The notes: generated by a model from the sequence alone, not told the origin. A DNA stretch of 14,926 nucleotides from Elusimicrobiota bacterium (GCA_031259485.1 JAIRLH010000005.1:1-14926), one strand, 5' to 3'. Shown: positions 1-6,902, counted from the stretch's first letter. Translations and numbers: made by a program.

Positions 1-731
1 GCTATAACTTCGTCGTAAATTTTGACATTTAAGGTTTCCGGAATAAAACCCGCGCCTATGCCTTGTATTTTGTGCGGCCCGGCCACGCCCTTTGAGAGCA
101 GCGGGGAAGACGCGGGCTCAACGGCTATTATTTTAACAGCGGGATTTTGGGATCTTAAATATTCCCCCGCGCCGCTGATTGTGCCTCCGGTGCCCACGCC
201 GGCCACAAAAACGTCAACTTTCCCGCCGGTTCCTTCCCATATTTCCGGACCTGTCGCGGCTTTGTGAACCGCGGGATTTTCCGGATTGGAAAATTGCCCT
301 GGCCCGAAGCTGCCCTGTGTGGAATCAAGCAATTCGCGCGCTTTTTCCACCGCGCCTTTCATGCCTTTTGCGCCCTCGGTGAGAACAATCTGCGCGCCGT
401 AAGCTTTAAGAATATTCCTGCGTTCAACGCTCATCGTTTCGGGCATTGTAAGTATAAGCCTGTAACCTTTTGCGGCGGCTATCATCGCGAGGCCTATGCC
501 GGTATTTCCGCTTGTAGGCTCAATTATAATCGCGCCGGGTTTGAGAAGCCCTTTCGCTTCGGCACCTTCTACCATAGCTTTTGCTATCCTGTCCTTTACG
601 CTTCCGGAGGGGTTATAATACTCCAGCTTGGCAATTATTCTAGAATTGAAATTGTATTTTTTACAATAATTGCATAATTCCAATAAAGGGGTTTTGCCGG
701 TAAGTTGTGCGGCGCTTTTGCTTGTTGCCAT
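1..731 (-). CDS. cysK: Cysteine synthase A (O-acetylserine sulfhydrylase), 3' end outside window
   Basis: This PLP enzyme makes L-cysteine from O-acetylserine and sulfide in the cytoplasm. I translated the minus strand by hand from the ATG at 731: 243 codons stay open to the window edge, against about 305-310 residues for the family, so roughly the last 60 are missing. Visible motifs are PSGSVKDR at 41-48 with the PLP lysine at K46, the TSGNTG substrate/phosphate loop at 73-78, QFSNPENP at 146-153 and the GTGGT phosphate-binding loop at 180-184. The start is supported by GAGGAGG about 6 nt upstream. The gene diverges from a serine acetyltransferase that supplies its substrate, with 91 bp between the two starts. 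It could in principle be a cystathionine beta-synthase-like paralog, but length and motifs favour CysK. Confidence 0.96.
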   Translation of the reverse strand, partial: MATSKSAAQLTGKTPLLELCNYCKKYNFNSRIIAKLEYYNPSGSVKDRIAKAMVEGAEAKGLLKPGAIIIEPTSGNTGIGLAMIAAAKGYRLILTMPETMSVERRNILKAYGAQIVLTEGAKGMKGAVEKARELLDSTQGSFGPGQFSNPENPAVHKAATGPEIWEGTGGKVDVFVAGVGTGGTISGAGEYLRSQNPAVKIIAVEPASSPLLSKGVAGPHKIQGIGAGFIPETLNVKIYDEVI

Positions 732-758
732 ATAATGCCTCCTCTCGCTCTTAAAGCG

Positions 759-775
759 GATATTTTCAAAATATC
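759..775. promoter_or_regulatory. Perfect inverted repeat in the cysK leader, candidate operator
   Basis: The arms GATATTTT and AAAATATC are perfect complements around a single central C. The repeat sits about 20 bp upstream of the cysK ribosome binding site, inside the short cysK/serine acetyltransferase spacer. A one-base centre favours a protein-binding dyad over an RNA hairpin. The regulator is unknown, and AT-rich DNA can produce such palindromes by chance. Confidence 0.35.
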
Positions 776-799
776 TTTTATAATTGTATTATATATTAT

Positions 800-821
800 T
801 AGGACATATATAGGACATATA
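800..821 (+). repeat. Tandem 11-bp direct repeat upstream of serine acetyltransferase
   Basis: TAGGACATATA occurs twice in perfect tandem (800-810 and 811-821), ending just before the ATG at 823. The AGGA in the second copy is well placed as the ribosome binding site. The first copy is therefore either a duplicated Shine-Dalgarno or half of a direct-repeat regulator site, given that the 11-bp period is close to one helical turn. Confidence 0.5.
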
Positions 822-822
822 A

Positions 823-1644
823 ATGAATTATAATTTAGATTATATAATAAATAATTGCCCTCTCGGGGAATATCGCAAAGAAAACACATCGTGGCCTGAC
901 AAAAACAAAATAGGCGCGGCGTTAGACGCGTTGGAAAAACTTGTCCTTAGAGGAGACAAAGCAGGCGAAAACAAAGCATTTTCCATTCTTTCCTCCGAAA
1001 TAAAAAAGATTCGGCATTTTGAACCAGCCGTGAAAAACGGCGCGCAGAATGATGCAAGAACACCAAAAACGCTCGGAATAATAAAACTCTTTAAAGAAAG
1101 CTTACCGGAAACGCAGGAAATTTTAAAAGAAGACATCGCCGCGGCTTATAACGGAGACCCTGCGGCAAAAAGCCCTGTTGAAGTAATTATATGTTACCCG
1201 GGACTTTACGCGATTTTCTGCCAGCGCGTAGCTCATTGGTTTTACAAGAACGGTTTTGAAATTTTGTCCAGAATAATGACCGAACACGCGCATCGGGAAA
1301 CCGGCATAGACATACACCCTGGAGCGAAAATAGGACGCGGTTTTTTCATAGATCACGGCACCGGCGTGGTAATAGGGGAAACCGCCGTTATCGGCAATAA
1401 CGTAAAAATTTATCAGGGCGTTACAATCGGCGCAAGAAGTTTTGAGCTTGACGTCAACGGTTTTCCGGTTAAAGGCATAAAACGGCATCCGAACATTGGC
1501 GATAATGTTATCATCTACGCCAACGCTACCATTATCGGGAACATTACGATAGGCAAAAACAATATTATAACGGGTAATGCGCGCATCATGAGAAGCATAC
1601 CGGCCAAACCAGACCGTATTGCGCCAGTTTGCAAACGGGTTTAA
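823..1644 (+). CDS. cysE: Serine O-acetyltransferase (left-handed beta-helix)
   Basis: It acetylates L-serine with acetyl-CoA to give O-acetylserine, the committed step of cysteine synthesis. The 273-residue protein has an alpha-helical N-terminal part (about 1-160) and a hexapeptide-repeat beta-helix (about 160-265). Catalytic landmarks are DIHPGAKIG at 163-171, DHGTG at 177-181 (D177/H178 match the Asp-His pair of E. coli CysE), VIGETAVIG at 183-191 and KRHP at 220-223 (H222 matches the second His). The start at 823 has AGGA 7 nt upstream. The C-terminus reads APVCKRV and lacks the GDGI-type tail with terminal Ile that docks into CysK in the E. coli complex, so a cysteine synthase complex may be absent or different. 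It diverges from cysK. The EpsC/SrpH subtype is an alternative name for the same activity. Confidence 0.94.
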   Translation: MNYNLDYIINNCPLGEYRKENTSWPDKNKIGAALDALEKLVLRGDKAGENKAFSILSSEIKKIRHFEPAVKNGAQNDARTPKTLGIIKLFKESLPETQEILKEDIAAAYNGDPAAKSPVEVIICYPGLYAIFCQRVAHWFYKNGFEILSRIMTEHAHRETGIDIHPGAKIGRGFFIDHGTGVVIGETAVIGNNVKIYQGVTIGARSFELDVNGFPVKGIKRHPNIGDNVIIYANATIIGNITIGKNNIITGNARIMRSIPAKPDRIAPVCKRV

Positions 1645-1807
1645 ACACTTTTTGGGCACGCCGGCCTGGGTAATATATAAGCGTTATGCGACCACGGGCA
1701 ATTTAATCAAATTAAGCACGTAAACTACAAAATAGTAAATAAACGACAAATTTTTTACAAAATTAATATTATAATTTAAGAATATCCATTAATGAGAGTA
1801 ACGGCAA
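1645..1807. other. Intergenic spacer, no gene seen
   Basis: This 163-bp spacer lies between the serine acetyltransferase gene and the Tim44-like gene. I see no convincing terminator hairpin. The second half is very AT-rich, with TATTATAAT at 1767-1775, about 33 bp before the next start, as a possible -10 element, but there is no good -35 at the right distance. The promoter of the next gene probably lies here. Confidence 0.5.
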
Positions 1808-2824
1808 ATGTACGGCAAATTTTTAAAAATATTTTTTGCGTCCACTGCGGCTTTATTAATTGGCGCGTGCGCTTTTGCCGATTTTGACGGCGGCGATACT
1901 TATGGTGAATTAAATAACTATTTATCCAACAGAGGTAGCAGCGGCGACAGGCATAGCGGCAGGCCCAAATCCGCGCGGGCATACGGCAAAGAGCAGCAGG
2001 AAGTTCTGAGCGAATTTCTGATATATTTGATGTACGCTTGCTTCGCCGGCGGGACAACGCTGGTTGTGTTTATCCTTAACAAAGAGGATAAAGCTTTCGG
2101 CGGTATTCCCGCCGATACCGGCTCCGCGCCAGCCGGCGTGATAACAAATAATACGCCGGAGATTGTTTTTGCGCTGAGGGACGGCGACCCAAGTTTTTCG
2201 TCAGACCAGTTTTTGGAAAAGGCTAAAGAAATTTTTAAAACTTTGAAAAACGCTTATAATCTGCGCGATATCAACAAACTCCCGCTTATGGCTGAAGAGC
2301 AGTATAACGAGCATAAAACGAAAATAGGCTTGTATGTTGAAAACAAACAAATCAATATCAGCGAAATTCGTAGTTTTGACGAAGCCTATTTTTACAAATA
2401 TGATAAAACTGCCAAGTACGAATATCTTTCGGCCCTGCTCAAGGCGGAGCTTACAAATTATGTAATTGACGCACGGAGCGAAGAAATCGTTCGCGGAAAT
2501 CCGGAGGAGCTTTTGACGGAAAGCTGGCTGCTTGCCTTCCGGCGCGACGCGATTGTTTTGGAGCCGACAAAAAATTATAAGCCCGTGGCGGTAACCTGCC
2601 CGCACTGCGGCGCGCCGGCTTTGATAAATAATTTCGGCAGATGCGTTTATTGCGACGCGATTGTTAAAGCCGGAAGTTACGAGTGGTTTTTGTATGATTT
2701 CGATAAAATCTGGCCGGACTCGCGCTACGCGCCCGGCGGAGTTTTTGTAAATAATAAACGAACTGAGAGGTATAAAAATGGGACTTGTCAAAACGTTGTT
2801 TCAGGCGGGCTCGCAGGCGATTAA
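1808..2824 (+). CDS. Membrane-anchored Tim44-like domain protein with zinc ribbon
   Basis: The 338-residue protein starts with a signal peptide (about 1-24); IGAC at 18-21 could be a lipobox, or AFA at 22-24 a signal peptidase I site. A hydrophobic segment at about 69-90 is likely transmembrane. Residues 128-290 resemble bacterial Tim44-like domains: an opening SSDQFLEKAKEIFKTL, then NAYNLRDINKLPLMAEEQYN. Unusually, the domain carries a zinc-ribbon knuckle, CPHC at 264-267 and CVYC at 279-282. The last ~26 residues read through the ribosome binding site and first 15 codons of the next gene (47-nt overlap), which suggests the original stop was lost or that the genes are translationally coupled. 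Tim44-like domains are known to contact membranes and proteins; a role as a membrane partner of the SPFH protein downstream is inference. The start has GAGAG about 9 nt upstream. Confidence 0.72.
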   Translation: MYGKFLKIFFASTAALLIGACAFADFDGGDTYGELNNYLSNRGSSGDRHSGRPKSARAYGKEQQEVLSEFLIYLMYACFAGGTTLVVFILNKEDKAFGGIPADTGSAPAGVITNNTPEIVFALRDGDPSFSSDQFLEKAKEIFKTLKNAYNLRDINKLPLMAEEQYNEHKTKIGLYVENKQINISEIRSFDEAYFYKYDKTAKYEYLSALLKAELTNYVIDARSEEIVRGNPEELLTESWLLAFRRDAIVLEPTKNYKPVAVTCPHCGAPALINNFGRCVYCDAIVKAGSYEWFLYDFDKIWPDSRYAPGGVFVNNKRTERYKNGTCQNVVSGGLAGD

Positions 2825-3983
2825 TACGGTGCTTGCCGACCAGTGGAAAGAATATTTCTACTGCGACGCTTTGGACGCAAACACGCTTGTCAAAAAAGGG
2901 CAGGCAAGAATCGCCGAAGGCTCGGCCAATACAAAAGGCAGCGATAATATAATAACGAACGGCAGCAAAATCGCCGTCAACGAAGGCCAGTTTATGATTA
3001 TCGTGGAAAACGGGAAAATAGTTGATTTCACGGCCGAGGCCGGCGCATATACCTACGACACCGGCACGGAGCCATCTTTGTTTGACGGCGGCTGGAAGGG
3101 CCTTAAGGAAAGCTTCTTTAAAGTGGGCAAGCGTTTCGTTTACGGCGGCCAGCCTGAAAACGACCAGCGCGTTTATTTCATAAATACGAAGGAAATCGTT
3201 GACAATAAATTCGGCATTGGCGACGTGCCCTTCCGGGACGGCGAATTCGGATTTACCGTCAAAATAAAAGGCTACGGCGTTTATTCTTACAGAATTACAA
3301 ACCCCGTGATGTTTTATACAAACGTTGCCGCGAACGTTGTTGACAGTTATAAAAGGGACGCGCTTGAGCAGCAGCTGAAAGCGGAAGTCCAGCAGCAGCT
3401 GATAAGCATAATCGGCAAAACTGCGCAGAAAAATATTTCCTACGACAAAATCCCGCTTTACGCCAAAGAAATATCGCAGGAAGTAAATAAAGAATTGAGC
3501 AAAGACTGGAACGAAATGCGCGGCGTGCAGGTGGTTTCCGTCGCGTTCTCTTCCGTCATACCCGATGAGGAAAGCGCGAAGAAAATAAACGCTTTCCAGG
3601 AAGCGAGAGTTTTTACCCAGGCCAGAATGATGGGCGCGCGTTTGGGAACCGCGCAGGCCGCTGCGATGGAAAACGCGGCGAGCAACGAAGGCGGCGCGAT
3701 GCTGGGCTTTTTGGGCATGGGCTTTGCTGCGCAGGCGGGCGGGGCGAACGCCGGCCAGTTTTTCAAACAGCCGGAAGATGCGCAAACGTCCGGCGCAAAT
3801 CCCGCGCAAAGTCAAACTCCTCCGAATGTGTGGACTTGCAAATGTGGTACGGCGAACACGGGCAATTTTTGCGGCGAATGCGGCGTGAAAAAGCCCGAGG
3901 AAGTCTGCAAATGCGGACACAAACACCCCGCAGGCTCGGACGGCCCTAAGTTCTGCCCAGAATGCGGCGAGAAGTTAAAATAA
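2778..3983 (+). CDS. SPFH/stomatin-like (YdjI-type, 'virion core' family) protein with C-terminal zinc ribbons
   Basis: The 401-residue protein resembles the SPFH family typified by B. subtilis YdjI (often labelled virion core protein). The N-terminus MGLVKTLFQAG and DQWKEYFYCDALDANTLVKKG lead into an SPFH domain (about 25-260), with KIAVNEGQFMIIVENGKIVDF at 64-84 typical of the family. A helical, Ala/Gln-rich part (about 262-300) precedes a Gly/Ala-rich hydrophobic stretch (about 303-327). The C-terminus carries two zinc knuckle pairs: C354/C356 with C365/C368, and C377/C379 with C393/C396. There is no N-terminal transmembrane segment, so membrane association is probably peripheral. GAGAGG lies 7-8 nt before the ATG at 2778. 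It overlaps the Tim44-like gene, and both proteins carry zinc ribbons. In B. subtilis the related protein belongs to a membrane-stress (PspA-linked) operon; no pspA is visible here. Confidence 0.88.
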   Translation: MGLVKTLFQAGSQAINTVLADQWKEYFYCDALDANTLVKKGQARIAEGSANTKGSDNIITNGSKIAVNEGQFMIIVENGKIVDFTAEAGAYTYDTGTEPSLFDGGWKGLKESFFKVGKRFVYGGQPENDQRVYFINTKEIVDNKFGIGDVPFRDGEFGFTVKIKGYGVYSYRITNPVMFYTNVAANVVDSYKRDALEQQLKAEVQQQLISIIGKTAQKNISYDKIPLYAKEISQEVNKELSKDWNEMRGVQVVSVAFSSVIPDEESAKKINAFQEARVFTQARMMGARLGTAQAAAMENAASNEGGAMLGFLGMGFAAQAGGANAGQFFKQPEDAQTSGANPAQSQTPPNVWTCKCGTANTGNFCGECGVKKPEEVCKCGHKHPAGSDGPKFCPECGEKLK

Positions 3984-3993
3984 ATCAGCAATA

Positions 3994-4024
3994 AAACAGC
4001 CCCGCATTCTTAGCGGGGCTGTTT
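3994..4024 (+). terminator. Strong hairpin terminator after the SPFH gene
   Basis: AAACAGCCCCGC (3994-4005) and GCGGGGCTGTTT (4013-4024) pair perfectly over 12 bp around a 7-nt loop. It begins 11 nt after the SPFH stop. The U-run is short (three T, within the stem), but A-run and T-run flank the GC core, so it could act in both directions. Confidence 0.85.
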
Positions 4025-4045
4025 ACCGCCCAATTTGGAGAGAAA

Positions 4046-4447
4046 ATGAATAAGCGCATTGGCAGTGACATATTTTTTTACGACGAGGATAATGTTTTTG
4101 CATTTGGCTCGCCCTATATAAAAATCGCGCCGGAATTTATTGAAATAAGAGATTGTTCCCCGATGAAATGGGAGCGGATAGTCGGCGTTTATATCAAAAA
4201 GCCAGGGCTGCTTTCATCTTTATTTTCATTATTTATGGATAATGAATCTGCCAAAAGACGGCAAAAAAAGTACGGGGAAATAAGCCGGCCTAAAATTTAT
4301 AAGCTCGTTGTCATTAAATCCGATTCCGGCGAAGAAATAATAATAAGAACGTCAAAATTGCCGGCAAACGACGCGGAAGTTTTAAATCAGGAAATCCTTT
4401 CGCGCCTGCCCCATTCCGTGAGGAAAAACTTTGAAGGGTTTTATTGA
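4046..4447 (+). CDS. Hypothetical protein, 133 aa
   Basis: I do not recognise this protein. It is soluble-looking, without a signal peptide or clear membrane helix, and reads as alternating beta-strand-like segments: YIKIAPEFIEIRD, WERIVGVYIKK, IYKLVVIKSDSGEEIIIRTSKLP. A basic stretch (SAKRRQKKYG, about 68-77) sits in the middle, and the C-terminal part looks helical. The pattern is reminiscent of small PH-like or bPH domains, but that is only a guess. A good ribosome binding site (TTGGAGAG, about 4-8 nt before the ATG) and a coding-like frame support a real gene. It starts 21 nt after the terminator of the Tim44/SPFH pair, so it is probably transcribed separately, and its stop abuts the stop of the convergent hydrolase gene with no spacer. 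Confidence 0.7.
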   Translation: MNKRIGSDIFFYDEDNVFAFGSPYIKIAPEFIEIRDCSPMKWERIVGVYIKKPGLLSSLFSLFMDNESAKRRQKKYGEISRPKIYKLVVIKSDSGEEIIIRTSKLPANDAEVLNQEILSRLPHSVRKNFEGFY

Positions 4448-5056
4448 TTATCTAAGATTTTTCAGTGCAAGTTTCACGAAGGGATTTGTTTTTACTTCAT
4501 GTCCGATTGTCGTCTGGCCGTTGTCGCGCGGGCCGTAGCTGTGGCCGCTGTAAACTTTCGTCTCCGGCGGCAGCTGAGCGAGGCGTTCAAGACTGTTTTG
4601 CAGGTCTTCGGGGTTTGAGCCCGGCAAATCCGCGCGTCCGCACGCGCCCGGGAAAAGCGTATCGCCCGTAAACAAATCCAGCCCGATTTTAATGCAGACT
4701 GAGCCGCGGCTGTGCCCGGGCGTGTGCAGAAATTCCACGTCAAGGCCGGCAAGCTTTGCTTTATAATCGCCCTTAAAAATATGCAGCAGCTGCGCCGGCA
4801 GGGCTGACATCTGTACGTCGCCCTCCTCAATATATCCTTTTATGCCGTATTTTTTAAGCAGCTTTGCCGCGCCGTGCAGATGGTCGTAATGGCCGTGCGT
4901 AAACAAAGCGGCCGTCGGCGTGAGGCCGCGCCGCTCCAGTAAATCATAAATAACCTGCATTTGCCACGAAGGGTCTATAAGCAGCGCCTGCGAGCCGTTT
5001 TCCGCAACATAAGAACAGTTAAGCATATCGCCCAAAACAAGGGTATGTATTTTCAC
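4448..5056 (-). CDS. MBL-fold metallo-hydrolase, glyoxalase II-like
   Basis: The product is a metallo-beta-lactamase-fold hydrolase of the hydroxyacylglutathione hydrolase-like group, expected in the cytoplasm. I start it at GTG 5056, giving 202 residues: GGAGG lies 4 nt upstream and homology-like sequence begins at once (KIHTLVLGDMLNCSYV). A longer frame from TTG 5098 would add 14 basic residues with no good ribosome binding site. Metal ligands are visible: THGHYDH at 53-59 (H54, H56, D58, H59), H115 in TPGHS, the bridging D132 in TGDTLF and H172 in SGHSYG. The protein is shorter than true glyoxalase II (about 250 aa) and lacks its C-terminal glutathione-binding domain, so the substrate is open; a thioester or persulfide substrate is possible. 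It follows csoR by 77 nt on the same strand and may be cotranscribed with it. Confidence 0.88.
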   Translation of the reverse strand: MKIHTLVLGDMLNCSYVAENGSQALLIDPSWQMQVIYDLLERRGLTPTAALFTHGHYDHLHGAAKLLKKYGIKGYIEEGDVQMSALPAQLLHIFKGDYKAKLAGLDVEFLHTPGHSRGSVCIKIGLDLFTGDTLFPGACGRADLPGSNPEDLQNSLERLAQLPPETKVYSGHSYGPRDNGQTTIGHEVKTNPFVKLALKNLR

Positions 5057-5133
5057 TTTGCCTCCGCGCCGGCGGGATTTGTGCTTATATCTTACCAAAA
5101 TTTGCGGTTATTGGTTTTGCCGGCGTGCGCGGC

Positions 5134-5430
5134 CTATATTCTGGCCATATAATCTTTTATTTCCGCCAGCTTGGTTTTCTTGTCCTTTTCATCGGCGAAA
5201 GAATTCGCCACGCAGGAATCCAAATGCGCGGAAAAGATATTGCTTTCAACCTTTTTTATGGCGGCGCGCGCGGCTTTAAGCTGGGTGAGTATGTCCATGC
5301 AGTAGCGGCGTTCCTCTATCATTTTTTTTACGCCCTGTATCTGACCGATTATGCGGTTGACGGAAGCTGTTTCGCCTCCGTGGTCCGGATAGCTATTGCG
5401 CGCGCAGCAGACGTTTTTTGTTTTTTTCAT
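5134..5430 (-). CDS. csoR: CsoR-type metal-sensing repressor (DUF156)
   Basis: The 98-residue all-helical DNA-binding protein belongs to the CsoR/RcnR family. Family landmarks are VNRIIGQIQGVKKMIEERRYCMDIL (24-48, the helix-1/2 core) and HLDSC at 69-73. The ligand set C44, H69, C73 has the same spacing as Cys36, His61, Cys65 of M. tuberculosis CsoR, which points to Cu(I) rather than the Ni/Co set of RcnR or the two-Cys persulfide set of CstR. An N-terminal extension with CC at 8-9 and an extra His is unusual and could add a ligand. The ATG at 5430 has AAGGAG about 8 nt upstream. In the family, apo-protein binds a palindromic operator and metal releases it. A perfect palindrome lies upstream, between this gene and the divergent operon, so autoregulation plus control of that operon is the likely arrangement. 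Confidence 0.93.
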   Translation of the reverse strand: MKKTKNVCCARNSYPDHGGETASVNRIIGQIQGVKKMIEERRYCMDILTQLKAARAAIKKVESNIFSAHLDSCVANSFADEKDKKTKLAEIKDYMARI

Positions 5431-5441
5431 ATTAAAACTCC

Positions 5442-5507
5442 TTGACTTGGGGATTATTTTTATATACCATACATATGTATGGTATAAATTATAAAGGCTT
5501 TTGTCAA
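5442..5507. promoter_or_regulatory. Mirror-image divergent promoters for csoR and the five-gene operon
   Basis: Plus strand: TTGACT (5442-5447), 17-bp spacer, TACCAT (5465-5470), firing into the gene at 5518. Minus strand: TTGACA (5507 down to 5502), 17-bp spacer, TACCAT (5484 down to 5479), firing into csoR. The two promoters face each other, their -10 elements are identical and symmetric, and each -35 lies next to the ribosome binding site of the opposite gene. This is read directly from the sequence; activity is inferred. Confidence 0.75.
5463..5486. promoter_or_regulatory. 24-bp perfect palindrome, probable CsoR operator
   Basis: The left half TATACCATACAT is followed directly by its exact reverse complement ATGTATGGTATA. 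The outer ATACC and GGTAT match the general form of CsoR-family operators (ATACC...GGTAT). It covers both -10 elements of the divergent promoters, so one bound repressor would block both directions. Confidence 0.85.
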
Positions 5508-5517
5508 AGGAGAGCGT

Positions 5518-5919
5518 ATGAAAAAGTTATTGTTAATGCCGTGTCTGATTGTATTATGCGGTTTTTTAAGCGCGGCAAACGCGGAGATATTAAAAGAAAA
5601 AAAGCAATATAAGATAGACGATAATTATTCTTTTACATATCAATTCCCCAAAAAGCCTAAAATGGGAACCGCCGTTTTAAAAATATCGGTTTTTAATAAA
5701 GAAGGCAAAAAGGTAAAAGATTTAGATATATTTGGCAGTTACGATATGCCCTCTATGCGCGGGCATCACGCCGCCGGCCCGGATAAAATAAAAACAAATA
5801 AAAAGAACGAATATTTGATGCCGGTTGATTTTATCATGCCTGGCGAGTGGGAAATTATTTTGGATTTCCATAAAGACGGCGGGAGCGTTTATAAAGGCGT
5901 CGTTCTGACCGCGATATAA
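5518..5919 (+). CDS. Secreted FixH/YtkA-like protein with Met/His motif, 133 aa
   Basis: This is the first gene of the CsoR-linked operon. A signal peptide (MKKLLLMPCLIVLCGFLSAANA, cleavage after residue 22) sends it to the periplasm. The mature ~111 residues look like a small beta-sandwich, as in FixH/YtkA-like domains: strands around VLKISVFNKEGKKV and a closing MPGEWEIILDF. The loop DMPSMRGHH at 76-84 holds two Met and two His, a plausible soft-metal (Cu(I)) site, which fits the operator upstream. AAAGGAGA just before the ATG is a strong ribosome binding site. The gene ends 7 nt before the next start. The domain assignment is from pattern only; it might instead be a CopC-like or unrelated periplasmic sandwich. 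Confidence 0.78.
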   Translation: MKKLLLMPCLIVLCGFLSAANAEILKEKKQYKIDDNYSFTYQFPKKPKMGTAVLKISVFNKEGKKVKDLDIFGSYDMPSMRGHHAAGPDKIKTNKKNEYLMPVDFIMPGEWEIILDFHKDGGSVYKGVVLTAI

Positions 5920-5926
5920 GATAACA

Positions 5927-6892
5927 ATGAAACGCTGCCTGTTTCTGTTTTTTGTTCTTATGTCCGTTTCGGCTTACGGAGGCAGCCTGTTTTTCGGGGA
6001 AATACAGGCCGTGGCCGGATACGCTTCCCGTGAAAATAGAATTATTTATCATTCCGCCGGCGCGATGGATGCGATGCAGAGAAATTCCGTCGGGTTTGAT
6101 TTTATAAAAAAACTCTCTTCGCAGACAAAAGATATCGCTTCCGCCGCGTTGCAGATGCGTATTGCTTATGACGAAGATAAAGATAGGCCGCAGCTGCAGA
6201 TTTATAATGCCTATCTCAAAACAAAAACCGCTTTGGCCGACATTTGGGCCGGCCACAACCGCATAGCTTTCGGTTTAGCTTCCTATTGGGATACTCACGG
6301 GGATTTATTGCAGCCTTTGCCGATGTACGGATTTGGCTACGACAGAGACTGGGGCGTGGGTTTTAACAAATATCTTAAAAACGGCGATTTGCAGTTTGCC
6401 CTAACTTCGGCAACGGGAATGGGTTTTGAAACCGAAGGCAATTGGCTTATAACCTCTCGGATATCAAACGGCGTGTTAAATTATGATAATTACAGTATAG
6501 CCGCCTCTTTCATGGGAGGGAAAATATTAGAAACTATGGGTTATAAAATTATGGATTATAATCCCAAAAACATAATTCTGGCCGGCTTTGACGGGGCTTA
6601 TAATCACGGAAATATTGAACACAAAGCCGAAATTAATATCGGCGGCAAAAATGAAAAAACCGCTTTTGCGGTATTTTACAGATTGTCAATAAATTTGATG
6701 GAAGAGAACGCTTTAAAGCTTGAAGGACAAAGCGTTTATACGAAACTTGAAAGCGAAGATAATTTCGCGCTTGCCGGCGGACTGACTTATCGTTTAAATT
6801 CTTATCTAAGCGCAAGAAGCATGTACGAGTGGCGGCGTAAAACGGCCGAGCGCAGAATTATAACGCAGCTTTATTATTATTTTCCGCTTTAA
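5927..6892 (+). CDS. Outer-membrane beta-barrel protein, 321 aa
   Basis: A signal peptide (about 1-18, MKRCLFLFFVLMSVSAYG) is followed by alternating amphipathic beta-strands throughout, for example AALQMRIAYDE, LQIYNAYLKTKTALADIWAGH, DLQFALTSATGM, YSIAASFMGG and FAVFYRLSIN. The end RRIITQLYYYFPL has the aromatic-rich last strand of outer-membrane barrels, although the final residue is Leu rather than Phe. The arrangement resembles phosphate-selective-porin-like or DUF-type barrels of about 12-14 strands, with no TonB box and no plug domain. There is no strong ribosome binding site (7 nt after the previous stop), so translational coupling is likely. In this operon it could be the outer-membrane pore or anchor for the transporter; that role is inference. 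Confidence 0.8.
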   Translation: MKRCLFLFFVLMSVSAYGGSLFFGEIQAVAGYASRENRIIYHSAGAMDAMQRNSVGFDFIKKLSSQTKDIASAALQMRIAYDEDKDRPQLQIYNAYLKTKTALADIWAGHNRIAFGLASYWDTHGDLLQPLPMYGFGYDRDWGVGFNKYLKNGDLQFALTSATGMGFETEGNWLITSRISNGVLNYDNYSIAASFMGGKILETMGYKIMDYNPKNIILAGFDGAYNHGNIEHKAEINIGGKNEKTAFAVFYRLSINLMEENALKLEGQSVYTKLESEDNFALAGGLTYRLNSYLSARSMYEWRRKTAERRIITQLYYYFPL

Positions 6893-6902
6893 CGGAGCAA
6901 AT

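Noticed and set aside
1754..1775. TTTACA plus TATAAT as a promoter for the Tim44-like gene
   Set aside because: The hexamers are only 10 bp apart, too close for a sigma-70 promoter. Only a possible -10 is noted.
2664..3926. 420-codon open frame on the minus strand opposite the SPFH gene
   Set aside because: It mirrors the codon bias of the well-supported SPFH gene and its product is low-complexity (Phe/Arg-rich) with no recognisable motif or ribosome binding site.
5057..5098. TTG start extending the metallo-hydrolase by 14 residues
   Set aside because: The extension is basic and unlike the family, and it contains the GGAGG that fits the GTG at 5056.
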